Assembly: GCF_014654785.1 (NCBI RefSeq)
Contig: NZ_BNBD01000020.1
Coordinates: forward strand, 1-64,000
Reading direction: 5' to 3'
Source of the DNA: Streptomyces mashuensis
Lineage (GTDB): Bacteria; Actinomycetota; Actinomycetes; Streptomycetales; Streptomycetaceae
Length of the DNA: 64,000 bases
In this document: piece by piece, positions 24,093 to 33,055 of the stretch
Position numbering within the stretch: the stretch's first letter is position 1
Layout of the letters: the number at the start of each line of letters is the position of its first letter
Translations under genes and position numbers: made by a program
Notes under the pieces: model-generated
The model's input: the letters and a program-made list of their open reading frames with translations, nothing else
The model's database searches: none
Told to the model about the DNA's origin: nothing

Positions 24093-25979
24093 GCACGCCC
24101 GAGGGCGGCTCCGGCTGCCGTATCCGGAGCCGGTGGACATCCAGCGCAAGGCGCAGTGGACGAAATCGGCGTTCGACCGGTACGGCGTCCGGCAGCTGGT
24201 GACGACGATCCCGGCCGTGCTGGCGCAGGTGTTCAAGATGGCGTGGCGGATCGACCGCCGGGACGTGCTCGTCATGGTTGGTGCGCAGGTCGCCTACGGG
24301 GTCGGGTCGGCGGTGGCGCTGGCGGCGACGGCGCGGGCGATGGTTCCGATTCTGGGGTCCGGGTCGGTGTCGCACCGGGTGCACGAGGCGCTGCCGGCGC
24401 TGGTGGTGATTGCGGTCGCGGCCGGTGTGGGGAGGGTTGCGTACGGGCTGGCGTCGTGGTCGGTGGCGCGGCTGAAGCCGCGGTTGATGACGGCTGCGGA
24501 CGTCGCGGTGGTCGAGACGATGCTGCGGGTGGAGCTGGGCGCGTTCTTGCGGCCGGAGTTCTCCGAGGAGCATGAGGCGGCCGAGACCGGCGCGGTGCGC
24601 TGTGACCGGCTGATCTATGACGTGCAGTCGTTCATGTCGGCGTTGATCAAGCTGGTGGCGGCGTTCGGTGTGCTGACCGCCTTGCATCCGCTGATGCTTC
24701 CCGTGCTGGTGCTGGCGGTGCTGCCGTCGGGGGTGGGGGCGATGGCGGAGGCGCGGATCGAGCACCAGGTGCACACCGCGAACAGCACGGGACGCAACGT
24801 GCGCGGCATGATGCGCTGGTTCGTCACCGCGGGCAAGCTCGCTGACGAAGTCCGCGGGATGAGCATGGCCGGGTACCTGTCGTACTGGTACCGGACCCTG
24901 TCCAAGCGCCTGGACGACCGGAGCCTGACCGGGGCGGGCCGGCAGCTGCGCGCGAACCTCGTCGCGGCCGTCTTCGGCGGCCTGTGTCTGTCGTTGGCAT
25001 GGGGCACACTGCTGTGGCTCACCGTGTCCGGCCGCATGTCCCTGGCGATCGCGGCGACCGCCGTCCTGGCGGTGCGCACCGCGCTGGGGAACCTGGCCAA
25101 CGTCGTGCACTACGCGGCCTCGCTGTTCCACTCGTCGCTGTTCCTCGGGGACTGGAAGCAGTTCATCGAAGGGTCCAAGGCCCTGATGCCCACGGCCGGC
25201 ACCGTCCCGGCGCCGCGCGGGCCGGAGTGCACCCAGGTCCGGGACGCGGTCTTCACCTACCCGAACAAGGTCCGTCCCGCGGTCGACGGGGTCTCGCTGA
25301 CGCTGCGTCGGGGCGAGCTCGTCGCGGTGCTGGGCGAGAACGGGTCGGGCAAGTCCACGCTCACCCGCCTGATGACCGGCCTCTACACCCCCGACAAGGG
25401 GCACGTCCGGTGGGATGGCGTCGACTTGTCGAGCGTCGATGTCGACGAGATCTGGGAGCAGACGGGGTTCGTCACCCAGCAGTTCGGCTACTGGCCCGTC
25501 TCCGCGCGCGACAACATCACCCTGGGCCAGCCCCTCTCGCGGGATGACGACCGGGTGTGGGAGGCCGTCGATGCGGTGGGGCTGCGAGAGGCCTTCGAGG
25601 AACTCCCCCACGGTCTGGACACGCTGCTCGCCGCTGAGCTGTGGGGCGGGGTGTCGATGTCGGGCGGGCAGTGGCAGCGCATCGCCTGTGCCCGCGTCCT
25701 GTACCGGCGGCCGGCCGTGGTCGTCATGGACGAGCCGACCTCGGACATGGACCCGCGCGGCGAGACCAGATGTTCCAGCTGCTGCGCAAGACCGCCCCGG
25801 GACGGATCACGGTCGTGGTCACGCACCGGCTGGCCAACACCAAGATCGCGGACCGGATCGTCGTCATGGACAAGGGGCACATCGTCGAGCACGGCACCTT
25901 CGACCAGCTCGCCACGGGAGGCGGGCTCTTCCAGGAGCTCCACGAACTCAGTCTGGACCGAGGGGAGCACAGCCGGTGA
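24070..25979 (+). pseudogene. ABC exporter half-transporter (TM+NBD) with late single-base frameshift
   Basis: Joined across one lost base this is a 636-residue ABC exporter subunit. There are six membrane segments in the first 330 residues, then an ATPase: Walker A GENGSGKST, Q-loop VTQQFGYWP, signature SMSGGQWQR and Walker B VVVMDEPT. At about 25768, just after the D-loop, the reading moves to another frame, where QMFQLLRKTAPGRITVVVTH, with the H-loop, and a normal end follow. As written, the product would lack the switch His. The end overlaps the next ABC gene by four bases, so the two form a heterodimeric exporter. This may be a real mutation or a base-call error. Confidence 0.85.
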
Positions 25980-27919
25980 CAGGTACGAAGCGGGCGCCGT
26001 TGTCGGAGAGCGAGAAGCTGCTGTTCTCCGGCGCGCTGCGGCACGACAAGGCGTGGGCGAAGTACTCCGCCCCTCTGTTGCGCATGAGCTTTTGGGCCAT
26101 GGCCCGCCAGTTTCCCAGCATGCTCGCGATGGTCGGCCGTATCGCGTGGCGTGAAGACCCCCGCGCCCTGGTGGTGCTCATGGCTGCGCAGCTGGCCTCC
26201 GGCGCGATGTCGGCGTTCCTGCTCGTGGCGACGAACCAGGTGCTGGTGCACCTGTTCGCCGACGGTCCCACCCCGGACAAGCTGCGCGAGGCCCTGCCCG
26301 CGCTGCTGCTCGGTGGCGCGTCCTCGGCCGGGTCGGTGCTCCTGGGCTGCCTGGTCGTCCAGGTCGAGGGGCGCCTGTATCCGAAGATCGAGCTGTCGTG
26401 CCGGACGGCGTACTACGGGATGATGACGCGCGTCGAGATGTCCGCCATGGAGGACAAGGACATCCACCGCCAGCTCGCCCTGGGGCAGTACGGCACCGAC
26501 TCCGTGCGACGCATGCTGTCGAACTCGGTGGGCATCGTCAGCGGTCTGATGAGCCTGGGTGCCGCCGCCGTCGTCCTGGTCGCACTGCATCCCCTGCTGC
26601 TCGCCGCGCTGCTGCTGATCGCGGCACCACGGTGGTGGGGAGCGGTCGTCGTCATGCGCCGCGCCTACGCCTCCCAGCACGCCTGGATCGACCACCGCCG
26701 GGCCACCGACGTCCTGCTCTGGCCCATCACCCGGGCCGGCGCGACCCCGGAACTCCGCGTCCATGGCGCCGGGCGGCTGCTGATCCACGCCCAGAAGGAC
26801 ATGGGCCGCACCGCGGCCGCGGAGAAGGCCCGCCTGGCGCGCGCCGAGGCGAAGACCGAGATCGCCACGGCCGCCATGTCCGGCACCGCCCGCATCGTCG
26901 CCTACGGGCTGCTGTGGTGGCTGCTGGTCGCCGGCGGCATGCCCCTGGCCGCGGCCGGGACAGCGGTGCTGGCGATCCGCAACGCCACCAGCTACCTCAA
27001 CCAGATCGTCTCCCAGCTCAACCAGATGACCGAGGAGTCGCTGTACCTGACCGACATGAACAACGCCATCGAGCTCGGCGCCCAGCACGCCATCCCCGCC
27101 CACGGCGCCGGCGTCGAGGGCGACGGTGTCGAAGTCGTCCTCCGCGACGTCACCTTCCGCTACCCAGGAGCCGACCGTGACGCGCTCCACGGGGTGTCGC
27201 TCACCATTCCCAGGGGCAAGGTGGTGGCCCTGGTCGGTGAGAACGGGTCGGGCAAGACCACCCTCGCCGGCCTCTACCTCCCCGGCTCGGGGACGGTCTC
27301 CTACAACGGCACCGACGTCCGCGAAGCCGACCGCGAAAGCGTCTTCGACCGCATCGCGCTGCTGCCCCAGAACGTCGACTGCTGGCCGATGACCATCCGG
27401 GCCAACATCCACATCGGCGACGCCGGCCGACCCCTGGACCAGGAGAAGATCGAGGCCGCGGCCGAGCGGGCCGACATCCGCACCGTGGTCGAGGAACTGC
27501 CCTACGGGTGGGACTCCATCGCGGTCAAGGACTTCGAGCGCGGGGTACGGCTCTCAGGCGGACAGTGGCAGCGCATCGGCGTCGCCCGCGCCGTCTACCG
27601 GGAACGCGACCTGCTGATCGTCGACGAGCCGACGGCTGCACTCGATCCGAAAGCCGAGATCGAGATGTTCGAGTCGCTGCGTTCCTTCACCGATGACGGC
27701 GTCGCCACCGTGCTGCTCATCACGCACCGGCTCGCCGCCACCGCCAACGCCGACGTGATCTACGTCCTCCACCAGGGCCGGCTCCTCGAATCCGGCTCGC
27801 ACGCCGAGCTGACGGCCATCACCGGCGGCCACTACCGGGAGCTGTACGAACTCCAGGCCGCCCAGTACGGGCACGGGACCGTACCGGCTTCCAGGAAGGG
27901 GGAGTCCGCAGACGCCTGA
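25976..27919 (+). CDS. ABC exporter half-transporter (TM+NBD), partner subunit
   Basis: A 647-residue partner of the preceding subunit. The GTG start overlaps that gene's TGA. It has six hydrophobic segments in residues 45-335 (for example VVLMAAQLASGAMSAFLLVA) and an ATPase with Walker A GENGSGKTT, Q-loop LLPQNVDCWP, signature RLSGGQWQR, Walker B LLIVDEPTAALD and H-loop LLITHRL. Odd feature: the helix after Walker A reads TTLAGLYLPGSG, four residues shorter than in the partner (STLTRLMTGLYTPDKG). That fits a 12-base deletion between CTCGCC repeats and could impair the site. The substrate is unknown; operon context suggests export of the operon's product. Confidence 0.88.
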   Translation: MTGTKRAPLSESEKLLFSGALRHDKAWAKYSAPLLRMSFWAMARQFPSMLAMVGRIAWREDPRALVVLMAAQLASGAMSAFLLVATNQVLVHLFADGPTPDKLREALPALLLGGASSAGSVLLGCLVVQVEGRLYPKIELSCRTAYYGMMTRVEMSAMEDKDIHRQLALGQYGTDSVRRMLSNSVGIVSGLMSLGAAAVVLVALHPLLLAALLLIAAPRWWGAVVVMRRAYASQHAWIDHRRATDVLLWPITRAGATPELRVHGAGRLLIHAQKDMGRTAAAEKARLARAEAKTEIATAAMSGTARIVAYGLLWWLLVAGGMPLAAAGTAVLAIRNATSYLNQIVSQLNQMTEESLYLTDMNNAIELGAQHAIPAHGAGVEGDGVEVVLRDVTFRYPGADRDALHGVSLTIPRGKVVALVGENGSGKTTLAGLYLPGSGTVSYNGTDVREADRESVFDRIALLPQNVDCWPMTIRANIHIGDAGRPLDQEKIEAAAERADIRTVVEELPYGWDSIAVKDFERGVRLSGGQWQRIGVARAVYRERDLLIVDEPTAALDPKAEIEMFESLRSFTDDGVATVLLITHRLAATANADVIYVLHQGRLLESGSHAELTAITGGHYRELYELQAAQYGHGTVPASRKGESADA

Positions 27920-28030
27920 CGACAAGAGGCATACGGGGTGACCGCGCGTCGGGGTGGGCGAGCACCGTGGTCTCAGCCCGCCACCAGCACGGAGCTCCAC
28001 GAAGCCGACCAACCGATAGGAGAGCGCATC

Positions 28031-28672
28031 TTGACCGTGATCGTCGGGCTCGTCGAAGAAGGCCGGGTACACCTCGGCGGGGACTCCGCCGGAATCTCCG
28101 GTTGCAGACTCACTGTCCGCAAGGACCCCAAGGTGTTCCGCAACGGCCCGTACGCCCTCGGCTTCAGCGGCAGTTTCCGCATGGGCCAGCTGCTGCACCA
28201 CGCCTTCAAGGCACCCAAGCCCAAAGGCGACGGCCTTCACCGCTTCATGACGACCCGGTTCGTCGACAAACTGCGCGCCTGTCTGAAAGAAGCGGGCTGG
28301 GCACGCAAGGAGTCCGAGCAGGAGAAGGCCGGCACCTTCCTCGTCGGCATCCACGGCCGCCTCTTCATCGTCTACGACGACTACCAGGTGGCCGAGCCCG
28401 CCGACGGGTACGCGGCCGTCGGCTGCGGCAACCAGTTCGCCCTCGGCGCCCTCCACACCCTAGCAACCGCGAACCTGGCGGCACGCGAACGCCTGACCGC
28501 CGCCCTCGCCGCCGCCAGTCATCACAGCACCGACGTCTGCGCACCGTTCACCTACGCCACCGCGCCCTCCGTCAGCGAGCTGCTGGAGCTGAAAGCCCTC
28601 CGGCAACAGGACGCCACCCTGCCCGGCCAGCGCCAGCCGGCCGACACGGCGGAAAGGAGCGACGCCCGGTGA
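28031..28672 (+). CDS. Proteasome/HslV-like N-terminal-nucleophile hydrolase
   Basis: A 213-residue protein. I chose the TTG start because AGGAGAG lies six bases upstream and it yields (M)TVIVGLVEEGRVHLGGDSAG. Removing Met exposes Thr as the N-terminal nucleophile, followed by the G-x-D-S-A-G strand of proteasome beta and HslV-like folds. A Lys in RKDPKVFRNGPYALGFSGSF is in a suitable place to assist. The rest (GTFLVGIHGRLFIVYDDYQV and GCGNQFALGALHTLA) keeps the Ntn sandwich pattern. A GTG at 27938 in the same frame would bury the Thr and is less likely. Probably a small peptidase or amidase. Its stop overlaps the MFS start. Confidence 0.75.
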   Translation: MTVIVGLVEEGRVHLGGDSAGISGCRLTVRKDPKVFRNGPYALGFSGSFRMGQLLHHAFKAPKPKGDGLHRFMTTRFVDKLRACLKEAGWARKESEQEKAGTFLVGIHGRLFIVYDDYQVAEPADGYAAVGCGNQFALGALHTLATANLAARERLTAALAAASHHSTDVCAPFTYATAPSVSELLELKALRQQDATLPGQRQPADTAERSDAR

Positions 28673-29958
28673 GCACGGCCCCGGCGGGAAACGGCAGTCT
28701 GTGGCGGCACGGGGACTTCGTCCGGTACTGGTCGGCGTGCGCGGTCGACCTCGTCGGCAGCGGCGTCACCTCGGTGGCACTGCCGCTGATCGCCGTCGTC
28801 TCCCTGCACGCATCGGTGTGGGAGGTCTCGCTCCTCACTTTCGCCGAGCGGCTGCCACCCCTGCTGGTGGCGCTTCCCGCCGGGGCCCTGGCCGACCGGC
28901 ACCGCAAGCGTCCTGTCATGGTCGGCGCCGTCCTCGTCACCGCAGCGGCGTACGCCGCCATCCCCGCGGCCGACGCCGCCGGCCACCTGTCGCTCGAGGT
29001 GCTGTTCGTCGTGGCGCTGGTGAGCTCGACGGCCTCCCTCTTCGGATCCACCGCCCGCATCAGCTACCTGCCCTCCCTGCTTCCCGGTGAACGGCTGCTG
29101 GAGGCCAACGCGAAGGTCGGCGCCGTGGCCTCCCTCGCGGACAGCGCCGGCGCGCAGCTCGGCGGCGCTGTCGTCGCCGTCCTCGGCGCGGCTCGCGCCG
29201 TCTACCTCGACGTCGCCTCCTACCTTGCCTGCGCCTTCCTGCTCGGCAGCATCCGCACGCCCGAGCCCGCACCCGACCGGGCCAGCGGCTCCAGCTCGCT
29301 GTTCGGGGAGATGAAGCAGGGCCTGGTGTACGTGGTGCGGCACCCCACGATCCGGCCGCTGCTGCTGACCGGCACCGCCTACACCGCCGTCTTCGCGGTC
29401 CTGACCACCTTGTGGAGCGTGTACCTGATCCGCGACCTGCGCTACTCCCCCACCGCCCTGGGTACGCTACTGAGCGTGGCTGCACTCGGCGGGGTCGCTG
29501 GTGCGCTCGCTGTCCGCCGGCTCGTGGACCGGTACGGGCCCGCCCGCGTCATGCTCACCGCGCTGGCCATCACGCCGCTGACCGAGGTACCGCTGCTGCT
29601 CGCCGCACCGGGCCGCGCCGGGCAGGTCTTCATCGCCACCGGCCTGTTCGTGCAGCTGGCGTGCGCCACCGCGCAGGGCTCCACCCAGCGCAGCATCCGC
29701 CAGGCCGTGTGTGAGCCCGGCATGCAGGGCCGGATGCTGGCCACCGGCCAGTGGATCACCTACGGCACCCGCCCCCTCGCCGCCCTCCTCGCCGGGGCCG
29801 CCGGCACCTGGCTCGGCCTGTGGAACACCCTCGCGCTGGGCACCGCCGCCCTCGCCCTCCCGTACCTGGTACTGCTCGCCTCCTCGATCCGCTCCCTGCA
29901 CCACGTCCCCGCCGCACCCACCGCCTCTCGCGCCCATCCGGAAGGAGAACCGACATGA
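28669..29958 (+). CDS. MFS exporter
   Basis: A 429-residue major facilitator of the MFS_3/enterobactin-exporter type. The GTG start overlaps the upstream stop by four bases. About twelve hydrophobic segments are visible, beginning VTSVALPLIAVVSLHASVWE. Motif A between segments two and three reads GALADRHRKRPVMV (G-x-L-x-D-R-x-x-R-R). It is likely an exporter of the operon product or a self-resistance pump. Its TGA overlaps the methyltransferase ATG (ATGA), so translation is coupled. Intact. Confidence 0.9.
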   Translation: MSTAPAGNGSLWRHGDFVRYWSACAVDLVGSGVTSVALPLIAVVSLHASVWEVSLLTFAERLPPLLVALPAGALADRHRKRPVMVGAVLVTAAAYAAIPAADAAGHLSLEVLFVVALVSSTASLFGSTARISYLPSLLPGERLLEANAKVGAVASLADSAGAQLGGAVVAVLGAARAVYLDVASYLACAFLLGSIRTPEPAPDRASGSSSLFGEMKQGLVYVVRHPTIRPLLLTGTAYTAVFAVLTTLWSVYLIRDLRYSPTALGTLLSVAALGGVAGALAVRRLVDRYGPARVMLTALAITPLTEVPLLLAAPGRAGQVFIATGLFVQLACATAQGSTQRSIRQAVCEPGMQGRMLATGQWITYGTRPLAALLAGAAGTWLGLWNTLALGTAALALPYLVLLASSIRSLHHVPAAPTASRAHPEGEPT

Positions 29959-30560
29959 CCACCGAGGGAATCGACAACCCCGCGGCCTACTGGGGTGAGT
30001 TGTGGACATCGGGCCGCCGGTACACCCGGCTCAGCGCCCCCGAGACCGCGCTCCTCAGCCAGTACGCGGGCCCGGGCCGGGAGCGCCTCGCGCTCGACAT
30101 CGGGTGCGGCGACGGCGCGCTGACCCGCCACCTGGCCGGCCTCGGCTACCAGGCGACCGGCCTGGACTGCACCCCGGCCGCCCCCGCCCTCACCGAGCGG
30201 AGCACGGGACCAGTGCGCTACCACTGCGCGGACATCGAAGCCCAGCAGCCGCCGCCCCTGCCCCAGCGGGCCCACGCCCTGATCACCACCCGCCTCGTCT
30301 ACGCATTCATCAAGGACAAACCGGCCTTCCTCTCCCGCATCCGCGGCCTCCTCGCCCCCGGAGGGCTCTTCTGGGTAGTCACGCCCATGGCCAGATCTCT
30401 CCCGCCCAACCACGCGTCGATCGGAATCACCGGCGAGGACGAGGAGTTGCTGACCAGCCCGTGGGCCATGGTCCGCGCCACGGACGTCGGCATCCTGCGC
30501 TGCTACGCCCTGCGCGACGGGGGCGGGGACGACGCCGGCAAGGAGACGAGGGGACATTGA
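29955..30560 (+). CDS. Class I SAM-dependent methyltransferase
   Basis: A 201-residue protein. The SAM-binding motif I is ALDIGCGDGALTRHLAGLGY (G-x-G-x-G), followed by ATGLDCTPAA (acidic end of strand two), CADIEAQQPP and RGLLAPGGLFWVV (motif III). Start ATG with a GAAGGAG site; overlaps the MFS stop. It lacks membrane segments. The substrate is unknown; the operon context suggests tailoring of an exported metabolite. Its stop shares one base with the next ATG (TGATG). Confidence 0.88.
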   Translation: MTTEGIDNPAAYWGELWTSGRRYTRLSAPETALLSQYAGPGRERLALDIGCGDGALTRHLAGLGYQATGLDCTPAAPALTERSTGPVRYHCADIEAQQPPPLPQRAHALITTRLVYAFIKDKPAFLSRIRGLLAPGGLFWVVTPMARSLPPNHASIGITGEDEELLTSPWAMVRATDVGILRCYALRDGGGDDAGKETRGH

Positions 30561-30685
30561 TGAACGACGAGACCACCAACCAGGTGTGGACGGACTTCGG
30601 GCGCTTCCACCTCGACCGCGGAACCACCCCACCTGACCCCCAGCGGCTGAACTGGGGGTTCTACGGCGACGGGCCCAGGGTGCTG
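30560..30685 (+). pseudogene. N-terminal stub of a second methyltransferase
   Basis: About 40 residues, MNDETTNQVWTDFGRFHLDR then PQRLNWGFYGDGP, look like the opening of another class I methyltransferase (W-x-x-F-G-x-x-H ... L-N-W-G-x-x-G-x-G-P usually leads to the G-x-G-x-G loop). After GDGP the sequence switches to out-of-frame dioxygenase code. The coupling to the preceding gene (TGATG) is kept, so the break is internal. Confidence 0.5.
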
Positions 30686-30694
30686 TTGCGCCGC

Positions 30695-31092
30695 GCGTGG
30701 CGGCGGACTGTGCGCGGTTGTTGTGGCGGGAGACGGGCTGTGACCCGGACGATCCGGCGACTTGGACCCAGCCCGTGCACTGGGTGGCGGGCATGGCGCA
30801 GGGGCCGTTCGCCGCCGCGTCCAACTCCCCCTCTCTGCATCACGCGTAAGACGTGCTTGTGGGTGCGGGGCGCTGGGAGCCGTGGTACTCGCTGGGCACG
30901 TTCCCGCTGCGCTTCCCGCACGGGGAGGAGCCGGATGATGCGGGCCGGCAAATGGCGCAGCCTCCGCTGATGCCGGCCACACCCTATGAACTGGAGCGGG
31001 CCGACGGCGCATGCTCGGCCGTCGAGATCGCAATACGCCGGGGCCTGGGACAGCAGACCCCCGGGCCGGACGGGGACGACACGGGCTACTGA
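30695..31092 (+). pseudogene. Phytanoyl-CoA dioxygenase family remnant
   Basis: The plus strand encodes ADCARLLWRETGCDPDDPAT, then HWVAGMAQGPFAAASNSPSL, then a TAA where Tyr is expected (HHA-stop-DVLVGAG), then VGAGRWEPWYSLGTFPLRFP and EEPDDAG. Next comes an abrupt jump to a family-like ending DGACSAVEIAIRRGLG. The block with the Fe-binding His-x-Asp and distal His is absent. So the gene has lost its start, carries a nonsense codon and has an internal deletion of roughly 100-150 residues. It was a 2-oxoglutarate/Fe(II) oxygenase, probably a tailoring enzyme of this operon. Confidence 0.65.
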
Positions 31093-31604
31093 CCGCAGGG
31101 GCGGGTAGCGATGGTCGCCGGGTGGTCGTCCTTCAGAAGGCTGTGTGGGCGAACCAGTGCTCGAGGGTTACGGCGTCGCCGGAGACGGTGAAGGCGCTCT
31201 ACCGGTAGGAGCGCCGCCCGTAGAGCAGCAGAAGCATGTCCTCCGCTCTGCCCTCCACCGCTACCCGCCGGCTCGGGGGCTTGGCAGCGCGCCAGGGGGC
31301 TGGAGCCATGCCCCCTTCCGGCTCCAGCCGTACCCGCTACTCCTCGCCTACGGCGTCAGCAGAGCCCACGCAGCGGAAAGCGACGGTCTCGACGGTGCCA
31401 CGCGGCCTTCGTCACCGCCGGCGCGAGGAAAGCCACATAGGGCTCCTGCCCAGGCGCCTGCCGGTAGGTGCCGCAGGGCAGGGGATGCATGCCCCGGTTC
31501 GTCGTCTCCATCCGCTCACGACTTCCGTCCGCGCTGTCCTGTGGGCCAGTGCCAGAGGTCCTGGGCTCGGGCAGCCTGAGTGCGTGACGGCACCTTCGGC
31601 TTGC
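31093..31604. other. Intergenic region, no supported gene
   Basis: On the minus strand near 31130-31230 a short LLLYGRRSYR, stop, AFTVSGDAVTLEHWFAHTAF may be the tail of a lost gene. Nothing else was recognised. Confidence 0.35.
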
Positions 31605-32183
31605 CTACCGGCGTCCGGCACGCTGTCGGGCAACCCCGAGACTGCTGCGTTCGGCCGAGGCGCCGTCCCCGGACGACGGCAGAGAGGCGTAGCGGTCGGT
31701 CGCGATCTGATCGATCCGGGCACTGTACCGGCTCGCTGCCGACTTGAATGCCTCCTCTGGTGGCAGGAGGTCTTCTGCTGCGCGCAAAGAGCGCAGCAGT
31801 TCGCGCGTGAGCTGCAGGAGCCGGTTCAGTTCGTCATCGACGGTGCCGCTCAAGAAGTCGTCATGACCCTGCTGGGCGGCGGCTCGGCGGGCCTGCTTTT
31901 CCATATGGAGTATCACTGCCTGGCGGCGGCGTTCGAGCGTGCGGAAGGTGTGGCTGCCCGGATCCGCCACGACGGCTTCCGCGGCCTGGACGGCCTTGGC
32001 GAGCTGCGGTGAGAAGCGGGTCGCAGCCAGAGCAGCTGCTGCCTTCTCCTTGCGCTCCGCCTCTCTCCGCTGCTGTTGCAGGCCGGGCCAGGAAGGGAAT
32101 TCTTGCCGACCGGTGCGCTGCCCCCTGGTGCGAGGACTGGCCTTCTCCGCTTTCGTCAGGCGGCTGTCCCACTCGCCGCGCAT
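31605..32183 (-). CDS. Hypothetical coiled-coil protein
   Basis: A 192-residue highly charged, helical protein starting MRGEWDSRLTKAEKASPRTR. Long Ala/Gln/Glu/Arg runs (QQQRREAERKEKAAAALAAT, then VDDELNRLLQLTRELLRSLR) predict coiled coil at about residues 35-75 and 115-150. No motif for an enzyme or DNA binding was seen. Longer starts up to 32285 would add poor sequence. Unknown family. Confidence 0.55.
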   Translation of the reverse strand: MRGEWDSRLTKAEKASPRTRGQRTGRQEFPSWPGLQQQRREAERKEKAAAALAATRFSPQLAKAVQAAEAVVADPGSHTFRTLERRRQAVILHMEKQARRAAAQQGHDDFLSGTVDDELNRLLQLTRELLRSLRAAEDLLPPEEAFKSAASRYSARIDQIATDRYASLPSSGDGASAERSSLGVARQRAGRR

Positions 32184-32330
32184 GGTGAAGCTGTAAGCGC
32201 TGCAGCCCACACTCCCCCACCCACCGAAACCATAACGGCCGTGAGACCAGTGGTGGTCACCGGCTGGTGCCGTCCTGTGAAACACCGCTGACGATCCTGT
32301 GTTCCGCCGGATCCCGCTGCACCGTCGGAT

Positions 32331-32855
32331 TTAAGCGGGTACCGGCTTTACCGTTCCGCACTGTCGGCATGTGCGGCGTTCCTCATGTTGGTGGAAGGCA
32401 TTGATGAGGGCCGGTAGTTGGTGTTGAACGTTTTCGTGCACGTATTCTTCGCGGTACAGCTCATGGCCGCACTGGTCGCAGTACCACACGATTGCTTCCT
32501 TGGCTCCTGCTGCTCGGGTGCGGTGGATGACGAGTCCGACGCTTCCCTCGGGCCGGAGGTTCAGGTGGGGCACCTCCGCCGGGATCAGGAGCATTTCGCC
32601 TTTGCGGATCAGGACGTCGCGGAAGTCTCCGTCCTCGCGTACGCGGGTGAGCAGCTCCCCGTGCACCTGGTAGAAAAGTTCCGGCGAGGTGTTGACGTGG
32701 AAATCGCTCCTGCCGGGCGGGCTCGGGCCGTCGAACAGCGCGACCATGAGGCCGCCGTTCCAGAGGAGCTCGTGGTGCATCACCGGCTTTGCGCCGGTGG
32801 CGGCGCTGTCGAGGGCCCATTGGGTCACGTCGACGACGGCCAGTCGGTCCCGCAT
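32331..32855 (-). CDS. nbaC: 3-hydroxyanthranilate 3,4-dioxygenase
   Basis: A 174-residue cupin, the typical bacterial length. It opens the ring of 3-hydroxyanthranilate to 2-amino-3-carboxymuconate semialdehyde (kynurenine pathway, EC 1.13.11.6). Catalytic Fe ligands are His53 and Glu59 in DFHVNTSPELFYQVHG and His97 in AEVPHLNLRP; substrate-binding Arg49 and Arg101 are in place. The C-terminal rubredoxin-like Fe site is complete: CDQCG (126, 129) and CRQCG (163, 166). No other kynurenine or quinolinate genes lie in the window, so it may serve a secondary metabolite or a catabolic route encoded elsewhere. Confidence 0.93.
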   Translation of the reverse strand: MRDRLAVVDVTQWALDSAATGAKPVMHHELLWNGGLMVALFDGPSPPGRSDFHVNTSPELFYQVHGELLTRVREDGDFRDVLIRKGEMLLIPAEVPHLNLRPEGSVGLVIHRTRAAGAKEAIVWYCDQCGHELYREEYVHENVQHQLPALINAFHQHEERRTCRQCGTVKPVPA

Positions 32856-33055
32856 ACTGCACCACTCCCTTTCCCCGGTGGCTCGTAGAAGTAGTGCGGC
32901 AGCGTGTTCAGCGTGTACGTGCCGAAGAAGCGCAGCATGCTTCCGGCCAGCTCACCCAGATGTCAGGCGGCCGAGCTCCCGTTCCGGCACTCGGCGAAGA
33001 ACTCCGCCGAGTCGTATCACGTCTTCGACCATCGAGGCAGGCCCCTCCGGGGCGG

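Noticed and set aside
25724..27412. A 562-codon minus-strand frame
   Set aside because: It is antisense to the two ABC genes and has no recognisable protein.
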